This document shows positions 1-8,893 of a stretch of DNA of 64,000 bases, one piece after another; position 1 is the stretch's first letter; each line of letters begins with the position of its first letter. Origin of the DNA: Pyrobaculum islandicum DSM 4184 (GTDB lineage: Archaea; Thermoproteota; Thermoprotei; Thermoproteales; Thermoproteaceae); the NCBI RefSeq assembly GCF_000015205.1, contig NC_008701.1, forward strand, positions 1,367,436 through 1,431,435. The letters are read 5' to 3'. Both the position numbers and the translations under genes were made by a program. A model generated the notes under the pieces. It ran no database searches. It had not been told where the DNA came from and worked only from the letters and a program-made list of their open reading frames with translations.

Positions 1-2
1 AT

Positions 3-1001
3 TTAGGTGTTAAATATGTGTTATATCACAATGATTCACTAGATGTACAGCAGAGCGGTCGTATTTTAAAAGGTCTGAGGTCTAGCTTCTGCCTAAGACC
101 TGTGGCGTCTTTTGCCCAGACCGTTAAGGCTATAGATGTTTCTAATAGTCCACCGCCTAAGAACGGAACGTGGATTCTGGGTCTACCTGTTCAAACAGTG
201 GATGTTCCCCTAAAAATTATACGGTCAAATGACACATTGGTCCGTGGTGAAAACACCATCGTAGTGTATTACAGAATCCCGTCATTCGTAGTGAATCAAG
301 GTTACAAGGGTAGATTCTGGCCTGGATTCAGCGTTGCCCTCAACGTGTATAAAGCGGGTTCCCTAGATCTAAACGATAGATTAGTTATAGCGATTTTAGA
401 TAATGGCGGCCTCAAGAAACAGATCTTAATAAACGACACTTCTGGCTATATAATATTCAATGTTAACCTTACCAATTGCCCATATAACGCCGTAGATATC
501 TATGCAAATTTCTACGGCTGTTGTTTCAAGCCGTTAACGCCCTCTTATTATTTAGGAAGGTTTAGAGTAGAGCCGGACAGCGTCCCGATAGGCATAGAGG
601 TCTTCGAGAACACTGGGTACAGAGGCCCGGTCTTCGTCGCCAACGGCTCCGCCGAAGTCCTCAGTGTTGTGCAGTTGGATCCGATCCACTGGCGCGCTGT
701 GGTGAACGCAAGCGGGCCGTTCCTCCTCGTCTTCACGCAGCCCTTTGACAGGCTGTGGGAGATCGAGCTTCCGCCGGGATACACGGCGAGCCACTTCCAG
801 TGCTACATGGCCAACTGCTACCTGATAAACCCCAACGGCCGCAATGGCGTTGTAACAGTGGACTTCGTCTACGGCCTGCAAATATACCAGACGGCCGGCT
901 TCCTAGTGACCTTTTCGACCCTTGCGGCCTTGGCATACCTTGCGTTTTTCAGGGGATCTAACGCCTCTTTACGCAGTGTACTACGCCGGTTCCTCTCTTG
1001 A
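3..1001 (+). CDS. C-terminally anchored surface protein, 5' partial
   Basis: The reading frame is open to the window edge, so the true start probably lies upstream; a GTG at 18 is the first in-frame start visible. The protein has a long, beta-rich, hydrophilic body with several N-x-S/T sites. Near residues 296-316 there is one hydrophobic helix, followed by a short basic tail. This is the usual plan of archaeal extracellular proteins anchored by a C-terminal membrane helix. I do not recognise a family. It precedes a glycan-synthesis cluster on the same strand, which fits an envelope role, but the link is inferred. Confidence 0.7.
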   Translation, partial: LGVKYVLYHNDSLDVQQSGRILKGLRSSFCLRPVASFAQTVKAIDVSNSPPPKNGTWILGLPVQTVDVPLKIIRSNDTLVRGENTIVVYYRIPSFVVNQGYKGRFWPGFSVALNVYKAGSLDLNDRLVIAILDNGGLKKQILINDTSGYIIFNVNLTNCPYNAVDIYANFYGCCFKPLTPSYYLGRFRVEPDSVPIGIEVFENTGYRGPVFVANGSAEVLSVVQLDPIHWRAVVNASGPFLLVFTQPFDRLWEIELPPGYTASHFQCYMANCYLINPNGRNGVVTVDFVYGLQIYQTAGFLVTFSTLAALAYLAFFRGSNASLRSVLRRFLS

Positions 1002-1092
1002 CAATCTCAACCGTTCTGCAGATATAGAATCTATCTAGGGTTGAAAGTAGTGTGTACGAAAATTCATATTCTTATGGGTTTAATAATTTCCT

Positions 1093-2208
1093 ATGCGCAT
1101 TGTAGGGTTTAGGGCGAGTTCTTCTGGTATTGCCACATATACTGCCGAGCTGGCGAAGGCCTTGGCTCGTGTTGATAGGGTTGTTCTTGTGGCGTTTGGT
1201 ATAGATAGGAGCTTGAAGTCTGAGCTTGTCTCGAAGGGGGTGTCGGTGTTGGATTTGGGGCCTGATCCGGGGTGGAGGTTTGACGTGGGTGGGCCTTTTC
1301 TGGCTTATGGGCTTCTTCGGCGTCGGGTTCGTAGGGCTTTGGGGGAGGGCGGCTACGCTGTTTATACGATTCCTGGGTTTGCGTTGGGAGAGCGTAGACC
1401 GGGGATTGTGGTTGCGTGGGGGCATCTGGGGTTCTGGCAGCTTCTGGGGGTGGGGGCTAAGTGGCTTCCTCATCTGTTTAAGTTTGTTGGTGTGCCAAAT
1501 ACGTCGGCGTATTGGCTTCTTGATAACTGGGTTTTTCGGAGGGCGGAGACTATAGTGGCTTTGACAAGCTGGTCTTTTCGGCATTACAGCAGGCGTTATG
1601 GGGATAGGGTGGTGTGGATCCCTCCGCCTGTCGAGCCGGCTCCCTGTAGCTCTCCTGGGGATAGGTTGCGGCTGGTCTTCGTTTCTAGGGATCTCGGTTT
1701 GCCTAGGAAGAACCTTGCGCTTGTTGTGAGGGCTCTTTCTGGCTTGGGGCCTTATCTGAAGAAGATGTCTTTGACTCTGGTGGGGGAAGGCGGAGGGCGC
1801 CTCGCCGACCTGGTCAGCAGGTTGAGGGGGCGCGGTCTCGAGGTGAGGCTGACGGGGAGGCTTAGCAGGTCGGAGACTCGGCGGGTGCTCTGCTCTTCCG
1901 ACGTTTTGCTGTATCCCTCGTTTTACGAGGAGTTGGGTTATGCCGTGCTCGAGGCTATGGCGGCGGGTCTTGCCGTTGTGGCGTCTAACGTGCCGCCGTT
2001 TGACGACTTTGTTGCTGAGGGTATCAACGGCTTTCTCGTTGACCCCGTAGACCCCAAGCCTCTTTCGAGAGTTTTGGCGGAGCTGGTGGAGCACAGCGAT
2101 CTTCTCATTAAGTTGAAGGCCAACAGCTTGTCTATCGTGAAGAACAGGTTTAACCCGCTGGCTGTTGCAAGGCAGTTTCAAAAAATTATATTAGGTAAGG
2201 GTAGATAG
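1093..2208 (+). CDS. GT4-type glycosyltransferase
   Basis: A 371-residue protein with the two-Rossmann GT-B layout. The C-terminal half holds the donor-binding block SFYEELGYAVLEAMAAG followed by a VVASNVPPFDDF stretch, which marks GT4 (glycosyl transferases group 1). It should transfer a sugar from a nucleotide-sugar donor to a glycan acceptor at the cytosolic face of the membrane. The donor cannot be told from sequence. The ATG at 1093 lies about 25 nt after an AT-rich TATA-like stretch (near 1060-1070), so the message is probably leaderless. The next gene starts 4 nt downstream, indicating an operon. Confidence 0.85.
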   Translation: MRIVGFRASSSGIATYTAELAKALARVDRVVLVAFGIDRSLKSELVSKGVSVLDLGPDPGWRFDVGGPFLAYGLLRRRVRRALGEGGYAVYTIPGFALGERRPGIVVAWGHLGFWQLLGVGAKWLPHLFKFVGVPNTSAYWLLDNWVFRRAETIVALTSWSFRHYSRRYGDRVVWIPPPVEPAPCSSPGDRLRLVFVSRDLGLPRKNLALVVRALSGLGPYLKKMSLTLVGEGGGRLADLVSRLRGRGLEVRLTGRLSRSETRRVLCSSDVLLYPSFYEELGYAVLEAMAAGLAVVASNVPPFDDFVAEGINGFLVDPVDPKPLSRVLAELVEHSDLLIKLKANSLSIVKNRFNPLAVARQFQKIILGKGR

Positions 2209-2212
2209 CTAC

Positions 2213-2928
2213 ATGCCCATTTTCACACACGGAAGGCTAAGGATCGAGGTTCCTCGGGGCTACGAGTTCGTCTACTACGCCACATTCGTAGCTGGTGAGT
2301 GGGATTATCTCAAGGTGCGTAGGGGCGATAGAGTTCTCGACGCGGGGGCTTTTATCGGCGACTACACGCTTAAGTTGGCGAGGAGGGCCGGGGAGGTGGT
2401 GGCTGTTAACCGCTCCCCTGGGCCTTCGAGATCTTGAGGAGGAACGTGGAGCTTAACGAGCTCAAGAACGTGGTGTTGGTGAACAAGGCGCTGTGGGATG
2501 TCGACGGGGTGCGACTCAAGTTGATGGACAGGGGAACCGCCTCGGCTGTTGGGGAGGGCGATGTCGAGGTGGATACTGTCACAGTCGATTCTCTGGGCCG
2601 TTTTGATGTGGTGAAGATGGACATCGAGGGCGCCGAGGGGAGGGTCGTGGGTGGGGAGTGGCTCGGCCACGTGCGGGAGATCGGCGTAGAGCTACATGGG
2701 AGGGACAACATCGACGCGGTTCTGACGGCCCGCGGGTTCTCCGTGAGGTTTATAGGGAGGAGGGACCTCCTCTTGAACACCGCCAGAAATATCCTAGCCC
2801 ACCCGCTGGGTTTCCTCAAGGCGGAACTGCGTACGCACATCGCCATTGATACTTTGAGGGGGAAGTACTCGGTGCCCGCCCTAGAGAGCGATGAGGTCAA
2901 GATCGTCTACGCAAGGAGGAAAGTTTAA
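2213..2928 (+). pseudogene. FkbM-family methyltransferase, one-base frameshift
   Basis: The N-terminal part (2213-2437) has the SAM-binding motif VLDAGAFIGDYT. The C-terminal part continues in another frame with FDVVKMDIEGAEG and GVELHG, both typical of FkbM methyltransferases. The break can be placed: inserting one G between 2407 and 2408 restores V-E-P-L-P-W-A-F-E-I and joins the two halves without loss. FkbM enzymes O-methylate sugars or small molecules, which suits a neighbour of glycosyltransferases. It is either a recent pseudogene or a sequence error; nothing else in the gene is decayed. Confidence 0.8.
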
Positions 2929-2955
2929 AGCTTTTGGATAGCTTCTGTTTCTCCC

Positions 2956-3924
2956 GTGAAGGATGGCCGAGAAGCCGTCAAGCTTCTGCTGATCGGCGCG
3001 AAAAGGCGTTTCAACGCCGAATACTTCTACGCTAGAGCCTTCGCCGAGTTGGGCGCCTCTGTGGACGTCGTTGATCAGTACGTGGGTCTGAGGAGGGGCG
3101 ATTTGGCGCGTATTGTCCTTTCGAGAGTTGGCGTGGGGGGCGAGCTTTTCAGGCGCCGCCTGCCGGTTAATCGCCTCGTCAGAGGCCTCCGTTTGGGCGA
3201 GTACGATGCGGTGGTTGTCTTCAAGGGGGAGTTTCTGGATAGGCGCGTGCTTGAGCTTTTGTCTGAGTATAATGTCTGGCTTTTTTGGCCGGACACGCTT
3301 AGGTATCTGCCGCTTCTAAGGGGGCGTCTCCAGTTCTTCAGGGGGGTGTTCGTGGCCACTGACCGCCACGACTTCTTTTTCCGGCTGGGGGCGCGGAGGG
3401 TTGTCACGGTCAGGTGGGCGTGCGATCCGGAGGTGCATAGGCCTGTGCCGGCCGAGAAGGTGTATGACGTCTCTTTTGTTGGCACCTTTTACTGGCATAG
3501 GTGGCGTGTGTTGCGGCATCTCAGGAGGCGCCCTCACGTCTTTGGCGGCTTCTGGATTCTGAAGGCTGGGGTGCACCACCCGCCTGTGTATGGTGAGGAC
3601 TATGCCAAGGTGGTATCGGCTACGAGGGTTAACCTCAACATTCACCACCCGAGGGATCTTGTGGCTGATGCGCCCAACATGCGCACTTTCGAGGTTGCGT
3701 GTATGGGCGGCTTTCTGCTTACGGAGGACATGCCGAGCCTCAGGTCGCTGTTTAGCAGAGTGGCAACGTATAGAGGAATCGACGACCTGAACGAGAAGGT
3801 GGAGTACTACCTCTCAAACGACGCCGAGCGCGAGGAGGTGGCGGCGCGTATGCGGGAGGAGGCTCTGGCGAGACATACCTACCTCCACAGGGCGGAGGAG
3901 CTGATGGGAGTCATCTTGACCTGA
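2956..3924 (+). CDS. CgeB-like glycosyltransferase
   Basis: A 322-residue protein starting at GTG 2956. Its C-terminal half carries the arrangement seen in CgeB/Glyco_trans_1_2 proteins: a stretch beginning VNLNIHHPRD, then PNMRTFEVACMGGFLLTEDM and a terminal helical segment. These are GT-B enzymes that glycosylate surface or spore structures in other organisms. The substrate is unknown here. It follows the broken FkbM gene by 27 nt, on the same strand, and belongs to the same glycan cluster. Confidence 0.75.
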   Translation: MKDGREAVKLLLIGAKRRFNAEYFYARAFAELGASVDVVDQYVGLRRGDLARIVLSRVGVGGELFRRRLPVNRLVRGLRLGEYDAVVVFKGEFLDRRVLELLSEYNVWLFWPDTLRYLPLLRGRLQFFRGVFVATDRHDFFFRLGARRVVTVRWACDPEVHRPVPAEKVYDVSFVGTFYWHRWRVLRHLRRRPHVFGGFWILKAGVHHPPVYGEDYAKVVSATRVNLNIHHPRDLVADAPNMRTFEVACMGGFLLTEDMPSLRSLFSRVATYRGIDDLNEKVEYYLSNDAEREEVAARMREEALARHTYLHRAEELMGVILT

Positions 3925-3937
3925 AATATTCCTAAGA

Positions 3938-4001
3938 CGGATGATGTAGCAGTATACGAGACGTAATTAGGGTGTTAGGTGATCGACCGTCTGGCTGATT
4001 T
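3938..4001 (+). ncRNA. Candidate C/D box sRNA
   Basis: The gap between 3925 and 4102 has no gene, but contains a box C-like ATGATGT at 3941, a C'-like GGTGATC near 3979 and a box D CTGA at 3995-3998, spanning 58 nt. That is the usual size of Pyrobaculum C/D guide RNAs. The D' box is poor and box C has one mismatch, so this is only a candidate. If real it would guide 2'-O-methylation of rRNA or tRNA. Confidence 0.35.
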
Positions 4002-4102
4002 AGGTTGGCTGGTGCTCTCCGTACTACTGTGGCAAGTGGTGATGCCAGCAGGGACGGCTCCCCCCTCCTATCATACATTTAAACTTTGGTGTTTTGCGGA
4101 GT

Positions 4103-4921
4103 ATGCAGGCTGTTGTGGCGGCGGCTGGTCTTGGTACGCGTCTTCTGCCGGCTAGTAAGGAGGTGCCTAAGGAGATGTTTCCTGTTTTTGTGTGGGAGGG
4201 GGGTTCTCTGTTGGTTAAGCCTGTGTTGCAGGTGGTTTTTGAGCAGCTTTTTGACGCCGGCGTGAGGGAGTTTTGTTTTGTGGTGGGTAGGGGTAAGAGG
4301 GCTGTGGAGGACTACTTCACGCCCGACTGGGGGCTGGTGGAGTATCTGGAGAGGGCTGGCAAGGCCGAGGCGGCGGGGGCGCTGGCCCGCTTCTACGAGA
4401 GGGTTGAGGCCTCCGCTATTTTCTACGTCAACCAGCCCAAGCCTCTTGGGTTTGGCCACGCCGTCCTTACGGCTGAGCCGTTTATACACGGCGATTTCGT
4501 GGTGGCGGCTGGCGACACGTTCCTCATGGACGGGGCGCCTCTCGCCGCCCTAGTCTCCTCTCCCCCCATGGCCATTATGGTTAAGGAGGTGGAGGACCCG
4601 AGGCAGTATGGGGTGGCCGTGGTGGAGGGGGGGAGGGTCGTGAGAGTGGTGGAGAAGCCTAGGGATCCGCCCTCCCGCCTGGCTATACTCCCCTTCTACA
4701 AGCTCCCCAGCGACTTCTTTAGATATCTTAGGAGGGTTAGGCCGGGGGTCGGTGGAGAGATCCAGCTGACGGACGCAATACAATTGGCTATTGAGGAGGG
4801 GGTCGAGGCTAGGCCGGTCTTCTACGGGGGTGAGTACGTCGACGTGGGCACTCCGCAAACCTATTTAAAAGCCCTCGAGCTGGCTCTACATGTGGCGAGA
4901 AAAAACTCTAGAGTTGATTAA
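4103..4921 (+). CDS. galU: UTP-glucose-1-phosphate uridylyltransferase
   Basis: Makes UDP-glucose from UTP and glucose-1-phosphate in the cytosol. The N-terminus has the nucleotidyltransferase signature AAGLGTRLLPASKEVPKEM. VVAAGDTFLMDG and VEKPRDPPS follow, and GGEIQLTDAI lies near the C-terminus, all standard for GalU. I chose the ATG at 4103 over the TTG at 4094 because a TTTAAA box at 4078-4083 lies about 24 nt upstream, as in leaderless archaeal transcripts. Its product feeds UDP-glucose dehydrogenase encoded two genes downstream. Confidence 0.9.
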   Translation: MQAVVAAAGLGTRLLPASKEVPKEMFPVFVWEGGSLLVKPVLQVVFEQLFDAGVREFCFVVGRGKRAVEDYFTPDWGLVEYLERAGKAEAAGALARFYERVEASAIFYVNQPKPLGFGHAVLTAEPFIHGDFVVAAGDTFLMDGAPLAALVSSPPMAIMVKEVEDPRQYGVAVVEGGRVVRVVEKPRDPPSRLAILPFYKLPSDFFRYLRRVRPGVGGEIQLTDAIQLAIEEGVEARPVFYGGEYVDVGTPQTYLKALELALHVARKNSRVD

Positions 4922-5858
4922 GAGGCCTGGGGGGTCGGGGCGGGTCCTCATCACGGGCTGCGCGGGGTTTATCGGGAGTTGGCTGGCCGAGGCCTACTCG
5001 GGGGCTGGGTGGGAGGTGTACTGCGTGGACAACTTCTCGACTGGGCGTATGGAGAACATCTCCCACCTCCCCGTCCGCCTCCTTAGGGGGAACGTGGAGG
5101 AGGTGGAGCTGCCGAGGTTCGACTTGGCTTTCCACGGGGCTGCGCTTCCGGCGCCTGATTTCTACGTCAAGAGGCCTGTGGAGGCTATGTTGCCGGATAG
5201 CCTGGGCCTCCTTAGGGTTCTTAGGAGGGCGGCGGAGTCGGGGGGGCGGGTGGTGTTTCTCAGTAGCTCGGAGGTCTATGGAGACCCCGAGGTGGTGCCT
5301 ACGCCTGAGTCCTACTGGGGTAGGGTGAACCCGGTGGGGGTTAGGAGCCCATACGACGAGTCGAAGAGGTTTGGCGAGGCGTTGTGTATGGCCTTCCGTA
5401 GGGAGTACGGCGTTGATGTGAGGGTCGCCAGGATCTTCAACACCTACGGCCCCCGCCTCGACCCCGACAGCTCCTACGCCCGGGTTGTGACTAAGTTTCT
5501 CGTCCAGGCGCTGAGGGGCGAGCCTATTACTGTACATGGCGACGGCCTCCAGACTAGGAGTTTTGCCTATGTGAGCGACGTGGTAAACGGCTTGATTACC
5601 ATCGCCCACTGCGAGAGGTGCGCCGGGGAGGTGTACAACGTGGGTAGCGACGAGGAGGTGACTATCCTCGAGCTCGCCAAGCTAGTCAAGGAGGTGGCGG
5701 GCTCGGCCTCCCCCATTGTACACACGCCGCCGCGGCCCGACGACCCCAGGAGGAGGAGGCCGGATTTGTCTAAGCTGAGGGCTCTGGGGTGGGAGCCTGT
5801 GGTAAAGCTTAAAGAGGGTCTTTCCCTGACTCTGCTATGGCTTCGCTCTCTGTTCTAG
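4890..5858 (+). CDS. NAD-dependent sugar epimerase/decarboxylase, UDP-xylose-synthase-like
   Basis: An extended short-chain dehydrogenase of 322 residues. It has the NAD-binding GCAGFIGSWL motif, the SSSEVYGDPE substrate block and the catalytic YDESK. The stretch RIFNTYGPRLDPDSS, then VQALRGEPITVHGDG and TRSFAYVSDVV, is closest in my reading to UDP-glucuronate decarboxylases (UXS). UDP-glucuronate epimerases and dTDP-glucose dehydratases share much of it. The next gene supplies UDP-glucuronate, which supports UXS. The start at 4890 overlaps galU by 32 nt; a TTG at 4914 is the alternative. Confidence 0.8.
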   Translation: MWREKTLELIKRPGGSGRVLITGCAGFIGSWLAEAYSGAGWEVYCVDNFSTGRMENISHLPVRLLRGNVEEVELPRFDLAFHGAALPAPDFYVKRPVEAMLPDSLGLLRVLRRAAESGGRVVFLSSSEVYGDPEVVPTPESYWGRVNPVGVRSPYDESKRFGEALCMAFRREYGVDVRVARIFNTYGPRLDPDSSYARVVTKFLVQALRGEPITVHGDGLQTRSFAYVSDVVNGLITIAHCERCAGEVYNVGSDEEVTILELAKLVKEVAGSASPIVHTPPRPDDPRRRRPDLSKLRALGWEPVVKLKEGLSLTLLWLRSLF

Positions 5859-7111
5859 GGCTGGGCTACGTGGGGGTTGTCCACGCGGTGGGCTTCGCCC
5901 TGCTTGGCCACAGGGTGGTGGGGTACGACGTGAATCCCTCTATCGTGGAGAGGCTGAGGGCGGGGAGGCCCCACATATACGAGCCGGGGCTGGAGGAGGC
6001 GCTTGGGAGGGCTCTCTCCAGCGGGAGGCTGTCTTTTGCGGAGTCGGCGGAGGAGGCCGTGGCCGCGACTGATGCGACGTTTATCGCCGTGGGGACTCCG
6101 CCCGCCCCCGACGGCTCGGCCGACTTGCGGTATGTGGAAGCCGCCGCTAGGGCCGTGGGGAGGGGGATCAGGGCGAAGGGCCGTTGGCACCTCGTGGTGG
6201 TTAAGTCGACTGTGCCGCCTGGGACGACGGAGGGGCTTGTGGCTAGGGCTGTGGCTGAGGAGGCGGGGGGCGTGAAGTTCTCGGTGGCGTCGAATCCGGA
6301 GTTTCTTAGGGAGGGGTCGGCCCTGGAGGACTTCTTCAAGCCGGATAGGATCGTCATCGGCGCCGGCGACGAGAGGGCGGCCTCCTTCCTGCTTGACGTC
6401 TACAAGGCGGTGGATGCGCCTAAGCTCGTGATGAAGCCGAGGGAGGCCGAGTTGGTTAAGTACGCCTCCAACGTCTTTCTGGCGTTGAAGATAAGCTTTG
6501 CCAATGAGGTGGGGCTTTTGGCGAAGAGGCTGGGGGTCGACACATATAGGGTGTTCGAGGCCGTGGGCCTCGACAAGAGGATTGGGAGACACTACTTCGG
6601 GGCGGGGCTGGGCTTCGGGGGGTCCTGCTTCCCTAAGGACACCCTGGCCTTCATCCGCTTTGGGGAGTCTCTCGGCCTTGAGATGGCTATCTCCAAGGCC
6701 GTCCTTAGGGTTAACGAGTATATGCCGAGGTACGCCGTGCAGCTCCTCGAGGAGAGACTCGGGGGGCTGAGGGGGAGGCACGTGGGGGTTCTGGGCCTCG
6801 CGTTTAAGCCCAATACAGACGACGTGCGGGAGTCTAGGGGGGTGGAGGTGGCGAGGCTCCTCCTGGAGAGGGGGGCGAGGGTCTACGTCCACGACCCGAT
6901 GGCTATGGAGAAGGCGCGGGCCGTCTTGGGGGACTCGGTGACGTATGTGGAGGACCCCCAGGCCCTCCTCGACCAAGTGGAGGGGGTGATAATCGCCACA
7001 GCCTGGCCGCAGTACGAGGGCCTCGACTACCGGGGCAAGGTGGTGGTAGACGGCAGATACGTAAAGAAGGCCAGAGAGGCAAAGATATACGAAGGCGTGG
7101 CGTGGGCTTAG
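5837..7111 (+). CDS. ugd: UDP-glucose 6-dehydrogenase
   Basis: Oxidises UDP-glucose to UDP-glucuronate with two NAD+. All three domains are present in 424 residues. The N-terminus has the NAD-binding LGLGYVGVVHAVGFALLG. The central domain has the catalytic cysteine in GFGGSCFPKD, and the C-terminal UDP-binding domain starts at LGLAFKPNTDDVRES. It overlaps the epimerase gene by 22 nt, so translation is probably coupled. GalU, Ugd and the UXS-like enzyme form a consecutive path from glucose-1-phosphate to UDP-glucuronate and probably UDP-xylose. Confidence 0.92.
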   Translation: MASLSVLGLGYVGVVHAVGFALLGHRVVGYDVNPSIVERLRAGRPHIYEPGLEEALGRALSSGRLSFAESAEEAVAATDATFIAVGTPPAPDGSADLRYVEAAARAVGRGIRAKGRWHLVVVKSTVPPGTTEGLVARAVAEEAGGVKFSVASNPEFLREGSALEDFFKPDRIVIGAGDERAASFLLDVYKAVDAPKLVMKPREAELVKYASNVFLALKISFANEVGLLAKRLGVDTYRVFEAVGLDKRIGRHYFGAGLGFGGSCFPKDTLAFIRFGESLGLEMAISKAVLRVNEYMPRYAVQLLEERLGGLRGRHVGVLGLAFKPNTDDVRESRGVEVARLLLERGARVYVHDPMAMEKARAVLGDSVTYVEDPQALLDQVEGVIIATAWPQYEGLDYRGKVVVDGRYVKKAREAKIYEGVAWA

Positions 7112-7168
7112 TTTTGATTGTGTAGAGCATGGGTCATTAACTTTTTTATACTCTTTTTTTTTCGTCGT

Positions 7169-8476
7169 GTGAATGTTTTTCTGATTGTGGTGGATTCGCT
7201 TCGGCTGGATTTTGCGGGGGAGCTTTTGTCGGGTTTGAAGCGGCGTGGGTTTAGGGTGTATGAGAGGGCTGTGGCGGCTTCTAACTGGACCATTCCGTCT
7301 TTTGGGTCGATGCTTACGGGGCTTTACCCCTCTCTCCACGGGGGGCATGAGGAGGGCGATAGGGTTTTTCCCGTGAGGTGGGGGGATATGGTGTCTTGTA
7401 GGTTGGGTGAGCTTGGGTTTCACCCGGTTGTGCTTACTGAAAACCTGCTTCTCTCGCCGGCATATGGCTTTAAGTGTTTTGAGGTGTGGGAGTATTTCAA
7501 CTGGTGGTTTTTTGTGTTTAAGTTGAGCCGTGAGGAGTATGGAAGAGCGATTGGCGAGTTTGTTAGGAACGGCAATAACGCGGTTAGGGCTGGTCTGAGT
7601 TTACTGAGGCAGGGCCGTCTTGGTTTGCTTTCTAAGCTCTTTGTTAACTATTTGGCTTACAGGGCTGTGGCGCTGAGGCGTGGACCGGTGGATAGGTGTT
7701 CTCGGTGTATTATTAGGGATGTGACGAAGATAAAGACACCGGCCTTTGTGGTGGTGAATTTTATGGAGGCGCATGAGCCTTATACTTATACAGAGTTAGG
7801 CACCCCGTATTTACCTACCTACGACTTTGTGGAGATGTTTAGGGAGGGTCGTGCGCCGCGTGAGTTGGTGGATTTGTGGAGGAGGTGGTATCCGCGGGCG
7901 GTTGGGCTGGCGTCTCGTCGGGTTTTTGAGCTTTTGGATGTGTTGGAGGATGGGGGGCTCTTGGACGATAGTCTTGTGGTTGTGGCTAGTGACCATGGGC
8001 AGCTTCTTGGCGAGTTTGGGCTGGTGGGGCATCTGGCTCTTCTTTCTGATGAGCTTGTGCGGGTTCCGCTTGCGGTTAGGTTTCCGTCGGGGGTGGAGGT
8101 GGTTGGGGGTGGTGGGTCTGGCTGGGTTTCTAACACGGCTGTCAAGCGGCTTGTGTTGGAGGTGGCGCGTGGCGTGAGGAGGTTTGATGAGGGGGTTCTC
8201 TATTCGGATGTGGTGTTTTCTGAGACTTTTGGGCTTGGCTTCACGTCGTGGCCTCGGGTGTGTAGAGACGGGGGCTGTAGGCTTCTGCCTAAGCGTAGGG
8301 TGGCGGTGTATAAGGGGGATTTTAAGCTTGTGTATAACGTGACTGATGGGGTTGTGGAGGAGGTGAGGGGGTACGGGGGGCGGCCGGATGGGGATGTGGC
8401 TGGGGATCTTCTGAGGGAGGTGTTTGGGTTTTTAAAGGTAGCCGAGGGCCTCCAGTTTTCTCCTGAGGGCCTCTAG
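7169..8476 (+). CDS. Sulfatase-like AP-superfamily hydrolase
   Basis: An alkaline-phosphatase-superfamily protein of about 435 residues. VNVFLIVVDSLRLDF at the start supplies the first metal ligand, and FGSMLTGLYPSLHGG follows at the usual nucleophile region. VVVASDHGQLLGEFG carries the second metal site. This pattern is found in sulfatases and phosphoglycerol transferases. The nucleophile position reads S/T rather than a clear C-x-P-S-R sulfatase signature, so a phosphotransferase or phosphatase is equally possible. I chose GTG 7169 because a TTTTTATA box (7143-7150) sits about 24 nt upstream. The gene overlaps the 3' end of a converging small gene. Confidence 0.7.
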   Translation: MNVFLIVVDSLRLDFAGELLSGLKRRGFRVYERAVAASNWTIPSFGSMLTGLYPSLHGGHEEGDRVFPVRWGDMVSCRLGELGFHPVVLTENLLLSPAYGFKCFEVWEYFNWWFFVFKLSREEYGRAIGEFVRNGNNAVRAGLSLLRQGRLGLLSKLFVNYLAYRAVALRRGPVDRCSRCIIRDVTKIKTPAFVVVNFMEAHEPYTYTELGTPYLPTYDFVEMFREGRAPRELVDLWRRWYPRAVGLASRRVFELLDVLEDGGLLDDSLVVVASDHGQLLGEFGLVGHLALLSDELVRVPLAVRFPSGVEVVGGGGSGWVSNTAVKRLVLEVARGVRRFDEGVLYSDVVFSETFGLGFTSWPRVCRDGGCRLLPKRRVAVYKGDFKLVYNVTDGVVEEVRGYGGRPDGDVAGDLLREVFGFLKVAEGLQFSPEGL

Positions 8477-8644
8477 CTCTTCTGGGGTTAGGTGGGGGTT
8501 TTTTGTGTCTTGTTTTAGGGCTACGACTTCTCTGAGTATGTAGGTGACGTATTCGGAGACTGAGGTGAATCCTGTGTCTTTTATCATCTCCTGTAGGCGG
8601 CGGTATAGGGTGGTTGGGATGGAGACTGTGGTGTATCTGCCCAC
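8432..8644 (-). CDS. Ribbon-helix-helix protein (CopG-like)
   Basis: A 70-residue protein. It starts with the beta-strand RYTTVSIPTTLYRRL and continues as two helices (VSEYVTYILREVV), the ribbon-helix-helix DNA-binding fold. The tail LTPEELEALRRKLEALGYL is almost the same as that of the divergent neighbour at 8675, so the two are paralogues. It probably binds its own promoter as a dimer. Its 3' end overlaps the hydrolase gene by 45 nt tail to tail. Confidence 0.75.
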   Translation of the reverse strand: MGRYTTVSIPTTLYRRLQEMIKDTGFTSVSEYVTYILREVVALKQDTKNPHLTPEELEALRRKLEALGYL

Positions 8645-8674
8645 ACATTTATATTGGTCTCTTTTTTAAGTCTT
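8645..8674. promoter_or_regulatory. 30-bp overlapping divergent promoter
   Basis: Only 30 bp separate the two RHH start codons. TTTATATT (8648-8655) lies about 24 nt before the plus-strand ATG at 8675. On the minus strand, CTTAAAAA (about 8662-8670) lies at the same distance before the ATG at 8644. Each TATA box therefore lies in the start region of the other transcript, so the two leaderless promoters should exclude each other. Confidence 0.6.
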
Positions 8675-8860
8675 ATGCAAATAAACATTAGAGACGACTT
8701 GTATGCGAGGGTTGCTGAGTACGCCAAGAGACTTGGCTTGTCTGTGGAGGAGTTTGTAGAGGTTGTTTTGGAGCGTGTGGTTGGGGGTGGTGGGCGGCCG
8801 CTTTCGCCTGGGGAGGAGGCTGAGCTTAGGGAGAGGCTTAGGGCGCTTGGGTACGCCTAA
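8675..8860 (+). CDS. Ribbon-helix-helix protein (CopG-like)
   Basis: A 61-residue RHH protein starting MQINIRDDLYARVAEYAKR, then a second helix VEEFVEVVLERVV and a tail LSPGEEAELRERLRALGYA that matches the divergent neighbour. The ATG at 8675 is preferred to the TTG at 8654 because the shared promoter places transcription start there. It may be a repressor of the pair or of the downstream permease. No toxin partner is evident, so an antitoxin role is less likely. Confidence 0.75.
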   Translation: MQINIRDDLYARVAEYAKRLGLSVEEFVEVVLERVVGGGGRPLSPGEEAELRERLRALGYA

Positions 8861-8893
8861 TAACGTTTAATTAGTGGTTGTTTTTTGGGGGGT

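Noticed and set aside
5855-7423. A 522-codon minus-strand reading frame opposite ugd
   Set aside because: His/Pro/Arg-rich shadow of a GC-rich gene; ugd on the plus strand has all expected motifs.
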